Shown piece after piece: positions 53,668 to 63,162 of a DNA stretch of 64,000 nt. Below the pieces are notes generated by a model. That model made no database searches. It had not been told where the DNA came from and saw only the letters and a program-made list of their open reading frames with translations. Within the stretch, counting starts at the first letter, position 1; each line of letters opens with the position of its first letter. Made by a program: the position numbers and the translations under genes. Origin of the DNA: Bacteroidales bacterium (lineage in GTDB: Bacteria > Bacteroidota > Bacteroidia > Bacteroidales > UBA932); contig JAFUFP010000011.1 in assembly GCA_017469845.1 (NCBI GenBank), positions 62,001 to 126,000 on the forward strand, written 5' to 3'.

Positions 53668-53704
53668 CACAGATGGCACCCGGAATATCCGGATGCCACC
53701 TGTG
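53668..53704 (-). terminator. Hairpin after pgi
   Basis: A 17-base arm pair (53668-53684 and 53688-53704) with two mismatches and a three-base loop, 19 bases after the pgi stop. No T-run follows, so it is a weak terminator candidate. Confidence 0.5.
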
Positions 53705-53723
53705 AAAAGTTGTTCGGGAATCT

Positions 53724-55058
53724 TTAGAGCCTTTCCCTGATCTTGGCGCTTGCCTCCTCGTAGCCGGGCTTATTGAGAAGAGCGAACATGTTCTTCTTGT
53801 AAGCCTCGACACCGGGCTGGTTGAAAGGATTGACTCCGAGAGTGTAGGCGCTCACGCCGCAAGCGAACTCGAAGAAGTAGAAGAGACCTCCGAGGTTGAA
53901 CTCGTTGATCCTCTCGATGCTGACCTCCATCTGGGGGACACCGCCGTCGATGTGGGCGAGCTTGGTTCCGAGCTGAGCCATTGCGCCGCAATGCTCAACG
54001 TGCTGGCCTGCGAGGTAATTGAGCTGGTCGAGGTTCTGCTCGTCGGATCCGATGAGCACGCTTCTGTTCGCGTTCTCGATGTTGATGACGGTCTCGAACA
54101 TGATCCTCTCACCTTCCTGGATGAACTGACCCATTGAGTGAAGGTCAGCGGTGTAGTTCACGGATGCGGGGAAGATACCCTTGAGGTCCTTTCCTTCCGA
54201 CTCACCGTAGAGCTGCTTCCACCACTCACCGAGATACTGGAACTTGGGATTGTAGGTAACCATGATCTCGATCTTCTTTCCGAGTTCGGAATAGAGGAGG
54301 TTACGCATGGCAGCGTACTGGATGGCGACATTCTCTTCGCTCTTCACGGCGAGAGCCTCTTCCATCTCCTTAGCACCTTCAAGCATGGCCCTGATGTCGA
54401 ATCCGGCCACGACGATAGGGAGAAGTCCTACAGGAGTGAGGACGGAGAAACGTCCGCCGACATTGTCGGGAACCACGAAAGTCTTGTATCCTTCCTGGGT
54501 GGAGAGGGTCTTGAGAGCACCCTTCTTGGCGTCAGTGATGGCGACTATCCTCTCGGAAGCGTCGGAATAGTTCTTCTCGATGAACTCCTTGACGATACGG
54601 AAAGCCACGGCGGGCTCGGTGGTGGTACCTGACTTGGAGATCACGATGCAGGCGGTGTTGCGCTCTGCTGCGAGATCCATAAGTTCAGCTACATACTCCT
54701 CTGAAAGGTTGTTTCCTGCGAAAACGACCTCGGGATTGCCGTTCTTTGATTTGAGCTGCTTCGCGAAGTTGTGTGAGAGAGCTTCGATAGCGCACCTTGC
54801 TCCGAGGTAAGATCCTCCGATACCGATTACGATGACGAGTTCAACACCCTTGGCTTTCCAGCAATCGCGGACAGCCTCGCATTCTTCAACGAGGGAAATG
54901 GGGGTCTGGGAAGGAAGGTGTTTCCAACCGAGAAAATCGTTTCCCGCTCCGCTTTCGCTGACAAGAACGTCAAAAGCGTCAAGAGCTTTGTTTACGTAAG
55001 CTTTGTAATCTGCATCTTTGACAAAGGAGCTGCAGCCTCCTACATTGATTTTAACCAT
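53724..55058 (-). CDS. pgi: Glucose-6-phosphate isomerase
   Basis: Interconverts glucose-6-phosphate and fructose-6-phosphate in glycolysis (444 residues, the short form found in Firmicutes and Bacteroidetes). Signature parts are IGIGGSYLGARCAIEAL near residue 77, VISKSGTTTEPA near 145 and WWKQLYGESEGKDLKGIFP near 290. GLFYFFEFACGVSAY and the final FNQPGVEAYKKNMF motif carry the catalytic region. A -7 box TAAATTTG lies at 55093-55100. It is upstream of the export operon in the same direction but is separated by a hairpin and a new promoter. Confidence 0.96.
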   Translation of the reverse strand: MVKINVGGCSSFVKDADYKAYVNKALDAFDVLVSESGAGNDFLGWKHLPSQTPISLVEECEAVRDCWKAKGVELVIVIGIGGSYLGARCAIEALSHNFAKQLKSKNGNPEVVFAGNNLSEEYVAELMDLAAERNTACIVISKSGTTTEPAVAFRIVKEFIEKNYSDASERIVAITDAKKGALKTLSTQEGYKTFVVPDNVGGRFSVLTPVGLLPIVVAGFDIRAMLEGAKEMEEALAVKSEENVAIQYAAMRNLLYSELGKKIEIMVTYNPKFQYLGEWWKQLYGESEGKDLKGIFPASVNYTADLHSMGQFIQEGERIMFETVINIENANRSVLIGSDEQNLDQLNYLAGQHVEHCGAMAQLGTKLAHIDGGVPQMEVSIERINEFNLGGLFYFFEFACGVSAYTLGVNPFNQPGVEAYKKNMFALLNKPGYEEASAKIRERL

Positions 55059-55092
55059 GATATTGTGTTTTGTATAAAAATCGAAGGGACGG

Positions 55093-55100
55093 CAAATTTA
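55093..55100 (-). promoter_or_regulatory. -7 box of pgi
   Basis: Minus strand TAAATTTG, perfect -7 match; the upstream TTG is 25 bases away. Leader of about 30 bases. Confidence 0.55.
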
Positions 55101-55144
55101 TCATTTCTTTTCCAAAAGTCCATAACAATATCGGTCTGATTGAC

Positions 55145-55152
55145 TATATTTG
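55145..55152 (+). promoter_or_regulatory. -7 box of the GDPD-GH31 gene
   Basis: TATATTTG, 51 bases before the ATG at 55203. No TTG at the usual -33 place. Confidence 0.5.
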
Positions 55153-55202
55153 TGAGGTACAGGGCCCTTCGGGACCCGACCGACCACTAAAACTGCACTG
55201 CC

Positions 55203-58200
55203 ATGACAAGACATTTCCCCTGGTATGGACTCTTTGCGCTGTCCATGACCGTTCTTTTGTCGTCGTTCTCCCCCGCCGCCACAGCCCAGGAAGCGGAACA
55301 TCCGGTCGCGATAGCCGCCCACCGCGGCTTCTGGAAGAATCCCCGCACCTCCAATTCCGAGAACTCGGTAGCGGCTCTCGCCGAAGCCCAACGGGAAAAA
55401 CTCTGGGGTTCCGAATTCGATGTCCACCTGACGGCGGATGACGTTGTCGTCGTCAATCACGACAACGACATCCAGGGAATCAGCATCCACGACAATCCCT
55501 ATTCGATGATAAAGGACCTCAGGCTCCCCAACGGAGAAAGGATTCCGACGCTCGAGGACTATCTGACCCAGGCGATGGCATCGCCTTACACCATGCTGGT
55601 CCTTGAAGTGAAGAACCACGGCAACCCCAGGAGAAGCGTCCAATTGTCGGCGAAGTGCCTTGAAGTGCTGACATCTTTCGGACTTCTTGACCCCGAGAGG
55701 GTGATGTTCATCTCCTTCAGCTACCCCGCATGCCGTTACCTGGCAGAGGTTCTGCCGCCGGAATTCAAAGTCCAGTACCTGGAGGGTGACAAGGACCCTG
55801 AAGAAGTCGCGGCCGACGGAATCAACGGAATCGACTACAACTATTCCGTCCTCACCGAACACCCCGAATGGGTAAAGAAAGCCCACGACAAGGGAATGGA
55901 CGTCAACGTGTGGACCGTCAACGATCCCGAAGTCATGAAACAGATGATCGACCTTGGGGTTGACTGCATAACGACGAATGAGCCTCTCGTCCTGAGGGAA
56001 ATCCTCGGAGAGAAGGAGGCCTTCCGTGAAATCGACCTCCCCAAACCCGAGGAATACGATCCTGTCGCCGACCCGGATGCGGTAGTCGTTTCCGGCAACG
56101 CCCGCTTCACGGTACTTACCCCGAGACTCATAAGAATGGAATGGTCGGAAGACGGTTCGGTCGAAGACAGGGCGACTCTAGGAGTAGTCAACCGCAATCT
56201 CCCCGTACCGGAGTTCTCCGTCAAGAAGACGTCCAAAGGCCTCACCATCACGACATCAGACCTGACCCTCACATACACCGGCGGGAAATTCGACGAAAAG
56301 TCGCTTTCGATAAAGATGCTTACTCCAGATCCCATCGGGAAACCCGCCCCGAAGAAGCCTCAATATACCGTCTGGCATCCCGGAATGTCTTCCGAAGGTA
56401 ACCTTCTCGGAACGACGAGGACACTTGACCGCTGCGACGGCGAAACCGTCATAGACCCCTTCGACGAGGGCGTTGTATCCCGTGACGGATGGGCTGTCCT
56501 CGACGAAAGCCTCCGTCATGTCTTCGTCCCCATCGACAGCGACTGGGGCAACTGGGTGGCCGAGAGGGACGGAGTCGACCGCCAGGACCTTTATTTCTTC
56601 GGATACGGCCACGACTACATGGAGGCCGTCAGCGACTTCACCCTCATTAGCGGACGCATCCCCATGCCGCCCAAGTACGCATTCGGATATTGGTGGTGCC
56701 GCTATTGGGAATATTCCGACTACGAGCTGGTGGATCTCGCACAGCATTTCAAGGACCTCGGAATCCCCGCCGACGTGATGATAATCGACATGGATTGGCA
56801 TGAGACCTGGAACCCCGAGGAGCACCCCGGCCTCAAGGACGAATCCGGTGAAGGTCTGGGTTGGACCGGCTACACCTGGAAGAAGGAACTCTTCCCCGAT
56901 CCGGAGAACCTCCTCACCACCCTTCACAACTACGGCCTCAAGACTTCCCTCAATCTCCATCCCGCCTCCGGAATACAGATCTATGAAGAGCCGTACGAAA
57001 GGTTCGTCAAGGATTACCTCTCGAGAACAAACGATTACGACGGACCGAAGGACTTCCTCAAAGCCGACGGGACTCCTACGTACGTTCCCTTCAGGATGGA
57101 CCAGGTGGAATGGGCCGACGCTTACTTCAACTCGGTGATGAGACCGTTCGAAAAGCAGGGAGTGGACTTCTGGTGGCTCGATTGGCAGCAGTTCAAGGAA
57201 AGCAAATACGTCCCGGGCCTCAGCAACACCTTCTGGCTGAACTACACCTTCTTCCAGGACAAGGTCAGAAAGAGCGCGGCCGAAGGGATACGCGCCGAAA
57301 GGCCGATGATCTACCACCGCTGGGGAGGAATCGGATCGCACCGCTACCAGGTCGGATTCTCGGGTGACACCTACGCCACATGGAAGGTACTCGGGTATCT
57401 CCCCTACTTCACTTCGACAGCCTCCAACGTAGGCTACGGCTACTGGGGACATGACATCGGAGGTCACATGCAGCCCCGCGGAGTCGACTTCACGGACCCC
57501 GAGCTCTACACAAGGTGGCTACAGAGCGGAGTTTTCACCCCGATCTTCAAGACCCACTCCACGAAGGACATGACTATGGAGAAGAGGTTCTGGGTTTTCC
57601 CCGACCATTTCGACGCCATGAGAAAGGCCATCCGTCTCCGCTACGACCTCTCCCCCTATATCTATATGCTCTCAAGGGAAGCCTACGACACCGGTATCTC
57701 GATGTCGAGGCCGCTTTACTACTACTATCCCGAGAGGGATGAGGCTTACTCGTGGAAGGAGGAGTTCTTCTTCGGGCAGGATATCCTGGCCACAACGGTA
57801 TGCGCACCGGTGGACAAGGCTACAGGCCTCGCTCCCAGAAGCATATGGTTCCCCGAAGGATACCGCTGGTTCGACACCGCCACCGGAACCCTTCACGAGG
57901 GTGACACCGTGGAAGACCTTGAATACACAATCGACGAGAACCCCTACTACGTGAGGGAAGGTTCGATCGTAGTTATGGCTTCCCCTGAGATAGGATCATT
58001 GCAGGAGACCTCATCCGAATACTGGATCCATATCTATCCCGGCGAAGGAGACAGCGAAACTCTCCTTTACGAAGATGACGGCAAGAGCCAGGCATATTTC
58101 ACAGAATACGCCACCACCCGTATCTCCAAATCTTCCACCGAGGACTCGATGTCCATCACCATCGGAGGCAGGGAGGGAACCTTTGAAGACGCTCCCACCG

Positions 58201-58694
58201 ACAGGACCCTCCGCATCGTCATCGAAAGCGTGCTTCCCCCTACCGAGGTAATCGTGAACGGAAAGCATATCCGCTACTCAAGGTTCCCTTCGGAGGAAAT
58301 GGGATCTTCCGTATGGACATATGACGGAGAGAACCTCAACGCGGTCATCTACCTTTCCGAGGAGAAAGTCTGGGACAGGACAGGTATAGACCTCTTCTGG
58401 GACGGTGAAGCGAGACCCGCCGAAATAGAAGGCAAGAGGGGTCTCATCAAAAGGATGATGGCCCTCACTCCGGAAGTGAAATACAATCTCGCCACGAAGG
58501 CGAGGGGCAAAGCCATCCCCAAGGTCTTCCTCGACATAGCCCAGTGCGGAAGCTATCTCACCGAAGACCCGGCCGGTGCTATAGACCATCTGCTTGAGAT
58601 GGATGTCGACGGCCTCAACACCAAATTCTCATCCTTCGAGGGGCTTGAAGAGGACTTCCTCCGGAAGGTCAAGGCACAGACTGACGTCAAATGA
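55203..58694 (+). CDS. Secreted glycerophosphodiester phosphodiesterase fused to GH31 glycosidase
   Basis: A 1163-residue exported enzyme (signal peptide ending near SPAATA). Residues about 33-275 are a GDPD domain with its catalytic set: AHRG (His40), Glu53 in ENS, Glu71 and Asp73 in GSEFDVH, and His86 in NHD. A LEVKN strand and VWTVNDPE follow. From about 290 there is a GH31 domain: YWWCRYWE, IIDMDWHE, the nucleophile in WWLDWQQ (Asp660) and the acid/base in GFSGDTYATW (Asp722). A beta-sandwich and an extra helical tail (about 1070-1163) end the protein. Both active sites look intact. It could cleave alpha-glycosylated glycerophosphate compounds; the fused domain order is the evidence, the substrate is inference. 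Confidence 0.88.
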   Translation: MTRHFPWYGLFALSMTVLLSSFSPAATAQEAEHPVAIAAHRGFWKNPRTSNSENSVAALAEAQREKLWGSEFDVHLTADDVVVVNHDNDIQGISIHDNPYSMIKDLRLPNGERIPTLEDYLTQAMASPYTMLVLEVKNHGNPRRSVQLSAKCLEVLTSFGLLDPERVMFISFSYPACRYLAEVLPPEFKVQYLEGDKDPEEVAADGINGIDYNYSVLTEHPEWVKKAHDKGMDVNVWTVNDPEVMKQMIDLGVDCITTNEPLVLREILGEKEAFREIDLPKPEEYDPVADPDAVVVSGNARFTVLTPRLIRMEWSEDGSVEDRATLGVVNRNLPVPEFSVKKTSKGLTITTSDLTLTYTGGKFDEKSLSIKMLTPDPIGKPAPKKPQYTVWHPGMSSEGNLLGTTRTLDRCDGETVIDPFDEGVVSRDGWAVLDESLRHVFVPIDSDWGNWVAERDGVDRQDLYFFGYGHDYMEAVSDFTLISGRIPMPPKYAFGYWWCRYWEYSDYELVDLAQHFKDLGIPADVMIIDMDWHETWNPEEHPGLKDESGEGLGWTGYTWKKELFPDPENLLTTLHNYGLKTSLNLHPASGIQIYEEPYERFVKDYLSRTNDYDGPKDFLKADGTPTYVPFRMDQVEWADAYFNSVMRPFEKQGVDFWWLDWQQFKESKYVPGLSNTFWLNYTFFQDKVRKSAAEGIRAERPMIYHRWGGIGSHRYQVGFSGDTYATWKVLGYLPYFTSTASNVGYGYWGHDIGGHMQPRGVDFTDPELYTRWLQSGVFTPIFKTHSTKDMTMEKRFWVFPDHFDAMRKAIRLRYDLSPYIYMLSREAYDTGISMSRPLYYYYPERDEAYSWKEEFFFGQDILATTVCAPVDKATGLAPRSIWFPEGYRWFDTATGTLHEGDTVEDLEYTIDENPYYVREGSIVVMASPEIGSLQETSSEYWIHIYPGEGDSETLLYEDDGKSQAYFTEYATTRISKSSTEDSMSITIGGREGTFEDAPTDRTLRIVIESVLPPTEVIVNGKHIRYSRFPSEEMGSSVWTYDGENLNAVIYLSEEKVWDRTGIDLFWDGEARPAEIEGKRGLIKRMMALTPEVKYNLATKARGKAIPKVFLDIAQCGSYLTEDPAGAIDHLLEMDVDGLNTKFSSFEGLEEDFLRKVKAQTDVK

Positions 58695-58770
58695 TTCCGT
58701 AAAACGATAAATCATACCGGCGAGTCCCAAAAACCCACTCCGGGAAGCACCGGACTTGGGATAAAATGAG

Positions 58771-58778
58771 TACTTTTG
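58771..58778 (+). promoter_or_regulatory. -7 box of purC
   Basis: TACTTTTG followed by CC, 30 bases before the ATG at 58808. It overlaps an upstream in-frame ATG (58766), which argues for the later start. Confidence 0.55.
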
Positions 58779-58807
58779 CCGGACAAAACAAAACATACAA
58801 TTCAGCC

Positions 58808-59749
58808 ATGCAAGCAATAGTAAAAACAGACTTCTCACTTCCCCGCCAGAAGGGAAAGTACGTCGGTAAGGTACGTGACGTTTATGACATTGACGGGAAA
58901 TATCTCGTGATGGTCGTCTCCGACAGGATCAGCGCATTCGATGTCGTCCTCCCCGAAGGAATCCCCTACAAGGGACAGGTCCTGAACAAGATCGCCGAGA
59001 AATTCCTCGACGCCACCACCGACATCCTCCCCAACTGGAAAGTCGCCGTTCCCGACCCCGCCGTCACCATCGGATACAAATGCGAACCTTTCAAGGTCGA
59101 GATGGTCATCAGGGGTTACCTCGCCGGACACGCCTGGAGAGAGTACAAGGCCGGCAAGAGGACACTCTGCGGAATCACCCTTCCCGAAGGCATGGTTGAG
59201 AACCAGAAATTCCCCGAGCCCATCGTGACCCCCACCTCGAAAGCGGCCGAAGGACACGATGAGGACATCTCCCGCGAAGAACTCATCGCCCAGGGCATCT
59301 GCACCGCAGAAGAGTTCGACGCTCTCGAGAAATACACCCGCGCCATCTTCCAGAGAGGTACCGAAATCGCCGCCAAGATGGGTCTCATCCTCGTCGACAC
59401 CAAGTACGAGTTCGGGAAGAAGGACGGACAGATTTACCTCATGGACGAAGTCCACACTCCCGACTCTTCACGTTACTTCTACGCCGAAGGTTACGAGGAA
59501 AGGCTCGCCAAGGGAGAAAGGCAGAAACAGCTCTCCAAGGAGTTCGTACGCGAATGGCTCATGGCCAACGGCTTCCAGGGACAGGAGGGACAGAAGGTTC
59601 CCGAGATGACTCCCGAGGTCGTAAGCCATATCACCGACAGGTACATTGAGCTTTACGAGAACATCACCGGCGAAAAGTTCGAGAGGACTGAGTACACCGC
59701 CGAAAAGATCGAGAAGAACGTTGTAGACTGCCTCAATTCTCTCCTCTAA
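58808..59749 (+). CDS. purC: Phosphoribosylaminoimidazole-succinocarboxamide synthase
   Basis: Purine synthesis step joining aspartate to CAIR (about 313 residues). Motifs are [24 protein letters not shown], the [12 protein letters not shown] segment, [14 protein letters not shown] and [12 protein letters not shown], all typical of the longer, eukaryote-like SAICAR synthetase found in Bacteroidetes. The start MQAIVKTDF is chosen because a -7 box lies immediately upstream and earlier codons read as leader. umuC follows 17 bases later. Confidence 0.95.
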   Translation: MQAIVKTDFSLPRQKGKYVGKVRDVYDIDGKYLVMVVSDRISAFDVVLPEGIPYKGQVLNKIAEKFLDATTDILPNWKVAVPDPAVTIGYKCEPFKVEMVIRGYLAGHAWREYKAGKRTLCGITLPEGMVENQKFPEPIVTPTSKAAEGHDEDISREELIAQGICTAEEFDALEKYTRAIFQRGTEIAAKMGLILVDTKYEFGKKDGQIYLMDEVHTPDSSRYFYAEGYEERLAKGERQKQLSKEFVREWLMANGFQGQEGQKVPEMTPEVVSHITDRYIELYENITGEKFERTEYTAEKIEKNVVDCLNSLL

Positions 59750-59766
59750 AAAAGGAGCAAAAGGCC

Positions 59767-61029
59767 ATGATAGCCCTGGCGGACTGCAACAATTTCTTCG
59801 TTTCATGCGAGAGGGCCTTCCAGCCGCAGCTGGAAGGCCGTCCTGTTGTTGTACTCAGCAACAACGACGGTTGCGTGGTAGCGAGAAGCAACGAGAGCAA
59901 GGCCATGGGCATAAAGATGGGCACGCCCTTCTTCCAGGTCAAGGAACTCGTCGACAAGGGTGCGCTAGTGGTGAGGTCTTCCAATTATACACTATACGGA
60001 GACCTTTCTTCAAGAGTCATGTCGATACTCGAATCGGCCTTCCCCGGAATAGAGATGTACTCGATAGACGAAGCTTTCCTCCATCTTGACGGTCTTGACA
60101 TGAAAAACGTCCCCAGTCTCAGCCGTGATACGATCCTCAAGATCCGTCGGTGGACCGGAATCCCCGTCAGCATCGGCATCGCCCCCACGAAGACCCTCGC
60201 CAAGGTGGCGAACCATTTCGCGAAAAGGTATGCGGGATACAAAGGCGTCTGCACCATAGACAATGACGAGAAACGTCTCAAAGCCCTTTCCCTCACTCCG
60301 ATAGACGACATCTGGGGCATAGGATGGAGGATGGCCCCAAAACTCAAGTCCTGGGGCATGCCGACGGCGCTTGATTTCCACAACGCCGACGAATCGTGGG
60401 TATACCGTACGATGGGAATCACCGGGCTCAGGACATGGAAAGAGCTCCACGGAGTCCCCTCAATAGTTGACGAACCCGTGGAACGTCGCAAATCCATCTG
60501 CACTTCCCGTTCTTTCGCCGACATGATAACGGACAAGGAGGAACTGGAGCACAGGGTGGCGGATTTCGCGGCGATATGCTCAAGGAAACTCCGTGACGAA
60601 GGATCGGCCGCCTACTGCATAAACGTATTCCTGCACACGAACAGATTCCGGGAAGATCTGGGGCAGTATTTCCCGAACGCCACGGAAAAGCTCACCGTCC
60701 CGGTCAACAGCACCCAGGAAGTGGTCGCCGCCGCCCTCAAGGCCTGCAGAGGAATCTACAGGGAAGGGTTCAAATACAAAAGGGCCGGAGTTACCGTATT
60801 TGACATAGTTGACGCGAACGCCGTCCAGGGAGTCCTTTTCGGATACGATATAGACACGAGGGACAAGCACGACGCCATTTCAGCGGTGATGGACAGGATG
60901 AACTCCAAAGACAACCAGACAATCCGTCTGGCTTCACAAAGAAGAGGGCACTACGCCGACGGGATAAGAAGAGAACATTGCTCCGGCCTTTACACAACGT
61001 CCATCGACGACATCATCAAGGTGCACTGA
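59767..61029 (+). CDS. umuC: Y-family DNA polymerase UmuC
   Basis: Catalytic subunit of an error-prone translesion polymerase (420 residues). N-terminal [16 protein letters not shown] carries the first metal-binding Asp, and [12 protein letters not shown] carries the catalytic Asp-Glu. The thumb HhH region ([10 protein letters not shown]) and the little-finger domain follow, and the DUF4113-type end is present ([17 protein letters not shown]). It follows purC closely. A umuD-type gene lies 1.5 kb downstream on the same strand with two opposite-strand genes between, so the usual umuDC pair is split. Confidence 0.95.
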   Translation: MIALADCNNFFVSCERAFQPQLEGRPVVVLSNNDGCVVARSNESKAMGIKMGTPFFQVKELVDKGALVVRSSNYTLYGDLSSRVMSILESAFPGIEMYSIDEAFLHLDGLDMKNVPSLSRDTILKIRRWTGIPVSIGIAPTKTLAKVANHFAKRYAGYKGVCTIDNDEKRLKALSLTPIDDIWGIGWRMAPKLKSWGMPTALDFHNADESWVYRTMGITGLRTWKELHGVPSIVDEPVERRKSICTSRSFADMITDKEELEHRVADFAAICSRKLRDEGSAAYCINVFLHTNRFREDLGQYFPNATEKLTVPVNSTQEVVAAALKACRGIYREGFKYKRAGVTVFDIVDANAVQGVLFGYDIDTRDKHDAISAVMDRMNSKDNQTIRLASQRRGHYADGIRREHCSGLYTTSIDDIIKVH

Positions 61030-61031
61030 AA

Positions 61032-61622
61032 TCAGTAGGTCAAACGTAGCCTGAACTTGAGGCTCTCCCCTCCCGGGAAAGTCTTGACACCTTCCTTTTC
61101 GAACCCGAGCCTGAGGTAAGCGTCACCGGTAGGTTTCACCCCCGCAACTCCTTTTTCCACGGCATCTTCTTTCCAAGGTTCCACCATCGCATAACTCATC
61201 ACGTCATCGGGGTGCACTTCCGCTATGAAATGTTTCAGCGTCTTGCCCATCCCGCCGATGACCCTCACATCGGGAAGAGAAGCGTACCTTACCCACTCGT
61301 ACGACTTTATGAACTTCGTTCCTCCGAGGGCTTCCACCGGAATGTTCCTAGCACCCGAGAAAGTCGAGACTGCGACCAATGTACCCTCAGGCAGAGGCTC
61401 CTTCCTGGTGCCTTCTTTTCCGGCTTTGGCCACGAAAAGGCCGTAGGCATATCTGCACGTAGTACTTCCGAGACCGTGATACTCCGACAGGAACTCCGCG
61501 GCAAGGGGTTTGAGGATACGGCGCACTTCGCAGTTCCTGGCATAGACATGCAGGAACTCCCCCTCATGGGAGCAAAGACGTATCTCCTGGACAGACTTTT
61601 CCAAAGGAAGGGACAAGACCAA
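61032..61622 (-). CDS. Unknown protein with Mom/GNAT-like features
   Basis: A 196-residue protein with no signal peptide. The central part is TLVAVSTFSGARNIP, then YEWVRYASLPDVRVIGGMGK, TLKHFIAEVHPDDVMSYAMV and finally GDAYLRLGFEKEG. It has the order and spacing of GNAT-fold proteins like the phage Mom DNA modification protein: strand, R-loop resembling an acyl-CoA site, a SYA(D) strand, then Y..LGF. Mom-like proteins are mainly phage-borne, but nothing else phage-like is near. It ends two bases from the umuC stop, convergent. The assignment is by motif pattern only. Confidence 0.5.
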   Translation of the reverse strand: MVLSLPLEKSVQEIRLCSHEGEFLHVYARNCEVRRILKPLAAEFLSEYHGLGSTTCRYAYGLFVAKAGKEGTRKEPLPEGTLVAVSTFSGARNIPVEALGGTKFIKSYEWVRYASLPDVRVIGGMGKTLKHFIAEVHPDDVMSYAMVEPWKEDAVEKGVAGVKPTGDAYLRLGFEKEGVKTFPGGESLKFRLRLTY

Positions 61623-61635
61623 ATGAGAACAAAAA

Positions 61636-61664
61636 AGAAAAAGGGCGGAGCTTACCCCCGCCCT
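61636..61664 (-). terminator. Terminator of the SDR gene
   Basis: Minus strand 7-bp stem (AGGGCGG/CCGCCCT, 61664-61642) followed by a T-rich run (61641-61631), 18 bases after the SDR stop. Confidence 0.8.
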
Positions 61665-61681
61665 GAAACGTCATATCCGGA

Positions 61682-62455
61682 TTATACGCAGGTATAGCCT
61701 CCGTCAACAGGAAGGGCCGTACCGGTCACATAGGTGGATGCGGGAGAAGCGAGGAAGAGAACCGCTGAATCCAGTTCACCTTCATTTCCGTAACGCTCCA
61801 TAGGGATCACCCTGTGGGCATAGTCCTGGAAGAAATCCGAATCAAGGGTTTCCTTGGTGAGAGGGGTGTAGAAGTATCCCGGGCATATAGTATTAACGGT
61901 TATGCCGTATTTGCCCCACTCAGCGGCAAGGCCTCTGGTAAGGTTGATGACTCCACCCTTGGCCGCATGGTAAGGAGAACAAGGTGCTATCTTGTTGCCC
62001 ACCAGTCCGTACATCGAAGCGATGTTGATAACCCTTCCGTACTTCGCGGGAATCATGGCGATCTTGGCGGCAGCCCTGGCGACTCTGAAGGTTCCGAAAA
62101 GGTCTATCTGCATCTCGCCTTCGAACTGGGCGTCGGTGATGTCCTCGGCGGGCGCCACGGCACCGGTTCCGGCATTGTTGACGACGATATCTATCCTTCC
62201 GAAATGCTCATATGCCGTCTTCACGGTTTGGTCGACCTGCTCGGTTGAAGTGATGTCACATTTGATCGGAAGGACTTCCACACCGAACTCGGAACGGAGC
62301 TGAGCGGCGACTTCCTCCAATTTTTCCATCCTTCTCGCTATCGGAACGATATTGCAGCCCTGGCTTGCGAGGGCCCTGGCCATCTGAACTCCGAGACCTC
62401 CGGAGCAACCGGTCACGAGGGCAACCTGACCCTTGAAATCAAAATAATTCTTCAT
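61682..62455 (-). CDS. Short-chain dehydrogenase/reductase
   Basis: A cytoplasmic NAD(P)-dependent SDR of about 257 residues. The Rossmann motif is VTGCSGGLGVQMA, with the structural NNAGTGA. The catalytic residues are Ser in INIASMYG and Tyr/Lys in YHAAKGG. The C-terminal SPASTYVTGTALPVDGGYTCV is typical of classical SDRs of the gluconate 5-dehydrogenase or 3-oxoacyl reductase type. The substrate is not clear, but the C-terminus is most like sugar-acid dehydrogenases. The start MKNYFDFKGQVAL at 62455 fits the family; the frame is open 27 codons upstream. Confidence 0.9.
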   Translation of the reverse strand: MKNYFDFKGQVALVTGCSGGLGVQMARALASQGCNIVPIARRMEKLEEVAAQLRSEFGVEVLPIKCDITSTEQVDQTVKTAYEHFGRIDIVVNNAGTGAVAPAEDITDAQFEGEMQIDLFGTFRVARAAAKIAMIPAKYGRVINIASMYGLVGNKIAPCSPYHAAKGGVINLTRGLAAEWGKYGITVNTICPGYFYTPLTKETLDSDFFQDYAHRVIPMERYGNEGELDSAVLFLASPASTYVTGTALPVDGGYTCV

Positions 62456-62584
62456 GATAAAAATCCCGTTAAAGATATTTTCCGTAATTTTAGCGAAAAT
62501 TTCCATAAAAAGCAAAGAAGCGTCCCTTTCCCGCAATGTTTCTGCGGGTTATAACGCATTCATTATAAGACGGAAACGCAAAGT

Positions 62585-63145
62585 ATGACAGACAATACCG
62601 AAAATATACCTATAAGTGAGGAAGGGCCTCTTGAGGAAAACGTCTCTTCTCCCGAAAGTTCAATGGTCCCTATGGCCCATGACGGAATCCATGCGGGATT
62701 CCCGTCCCCGGCACAGGACTACATGAAAGGGTTCATTGACCTCAACAAGGAACTGGTGAGGCACCCGGAGGCGACATTCTACGGAAGGGTCGTGGGCGAT
62801 TCGATGATTGACGCCGGAGTCGAGCAGGGCGACATCCTTGTGATCGACAAGTCGCTTGAGCCCTCGGAAGGGTCAATGGCAGTCTGTTTCCTTGACGGGG
62901 AGTTCGCCCTGAAGTACATTTCATACAAGGATCCGGGGAAAACCAACTCAGTTTCCGCGAAAAAGCAGCCCCGCTCCTACAACATTCTTCACCAGGACGG
63001 CCTGTGGCTGTTGCCGGCCAACGAAGAGTACCCTCCGATACACGTAACGGAAGGGAATGATTTCACCGTCTGGGGAGTTGTCACCTATATCATAAAGAAG
63101 GCACCGAAGATGATGGGAAACCCGTCTCAATCAGGTGAAGATTGA
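62585..63145 (+). CDS. umuD: UmuD-like S24 peptidase
   Basis: The accessory subunit of polymerase V, processed by self-cleavage after RecA binding (186 residues). The cleavage site is the Ala37-Gly38 bond in HAGFPSPAQDY. The catalytic Ser is in VVGDSMIDAG near residue 73, and the Lys is in FALKYI about 37 residues later. There is no HTH, so it is UmuD and not LexA. The N-terminal arm (residues 1-36) is acidic and longer than in E. coli, and there is a C-terminal extension. Its partner umuC is 1.5 kb upstream, not adjacent. Confidence 0.88.
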   Translation: MTDNTENIPISEEGPLEENVSSPESSMVPMAHDGIHAGFPSPAQDYMKGFIDLNKELVRHPEATFYGRVVGDSMIDAGVEQGDILVIDKSLEPSEGSMAVCFLDGEFALKYISYKDPGKTNSVSAKKQPRSYNILHQDGLWLLPANEEYPPIHVTEGNDFTVWGVVTYIIKKAPKMMGNPSQSGED

Positions 63146-63162
63146 GTCTTATCGCTTCGGAA

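Noticed and set aside
56256-57467. A 403-codon open frame antisense to the GDPD-GH31 gene
   Set aside because: A shadow of a strongly coding strand with no recognisable motifs.
62585-63145. Possible LexA repressor
   Set aside because: The protein has the S24 peptidase domain and cleavage site but no N-terminal DNA-binding domain.
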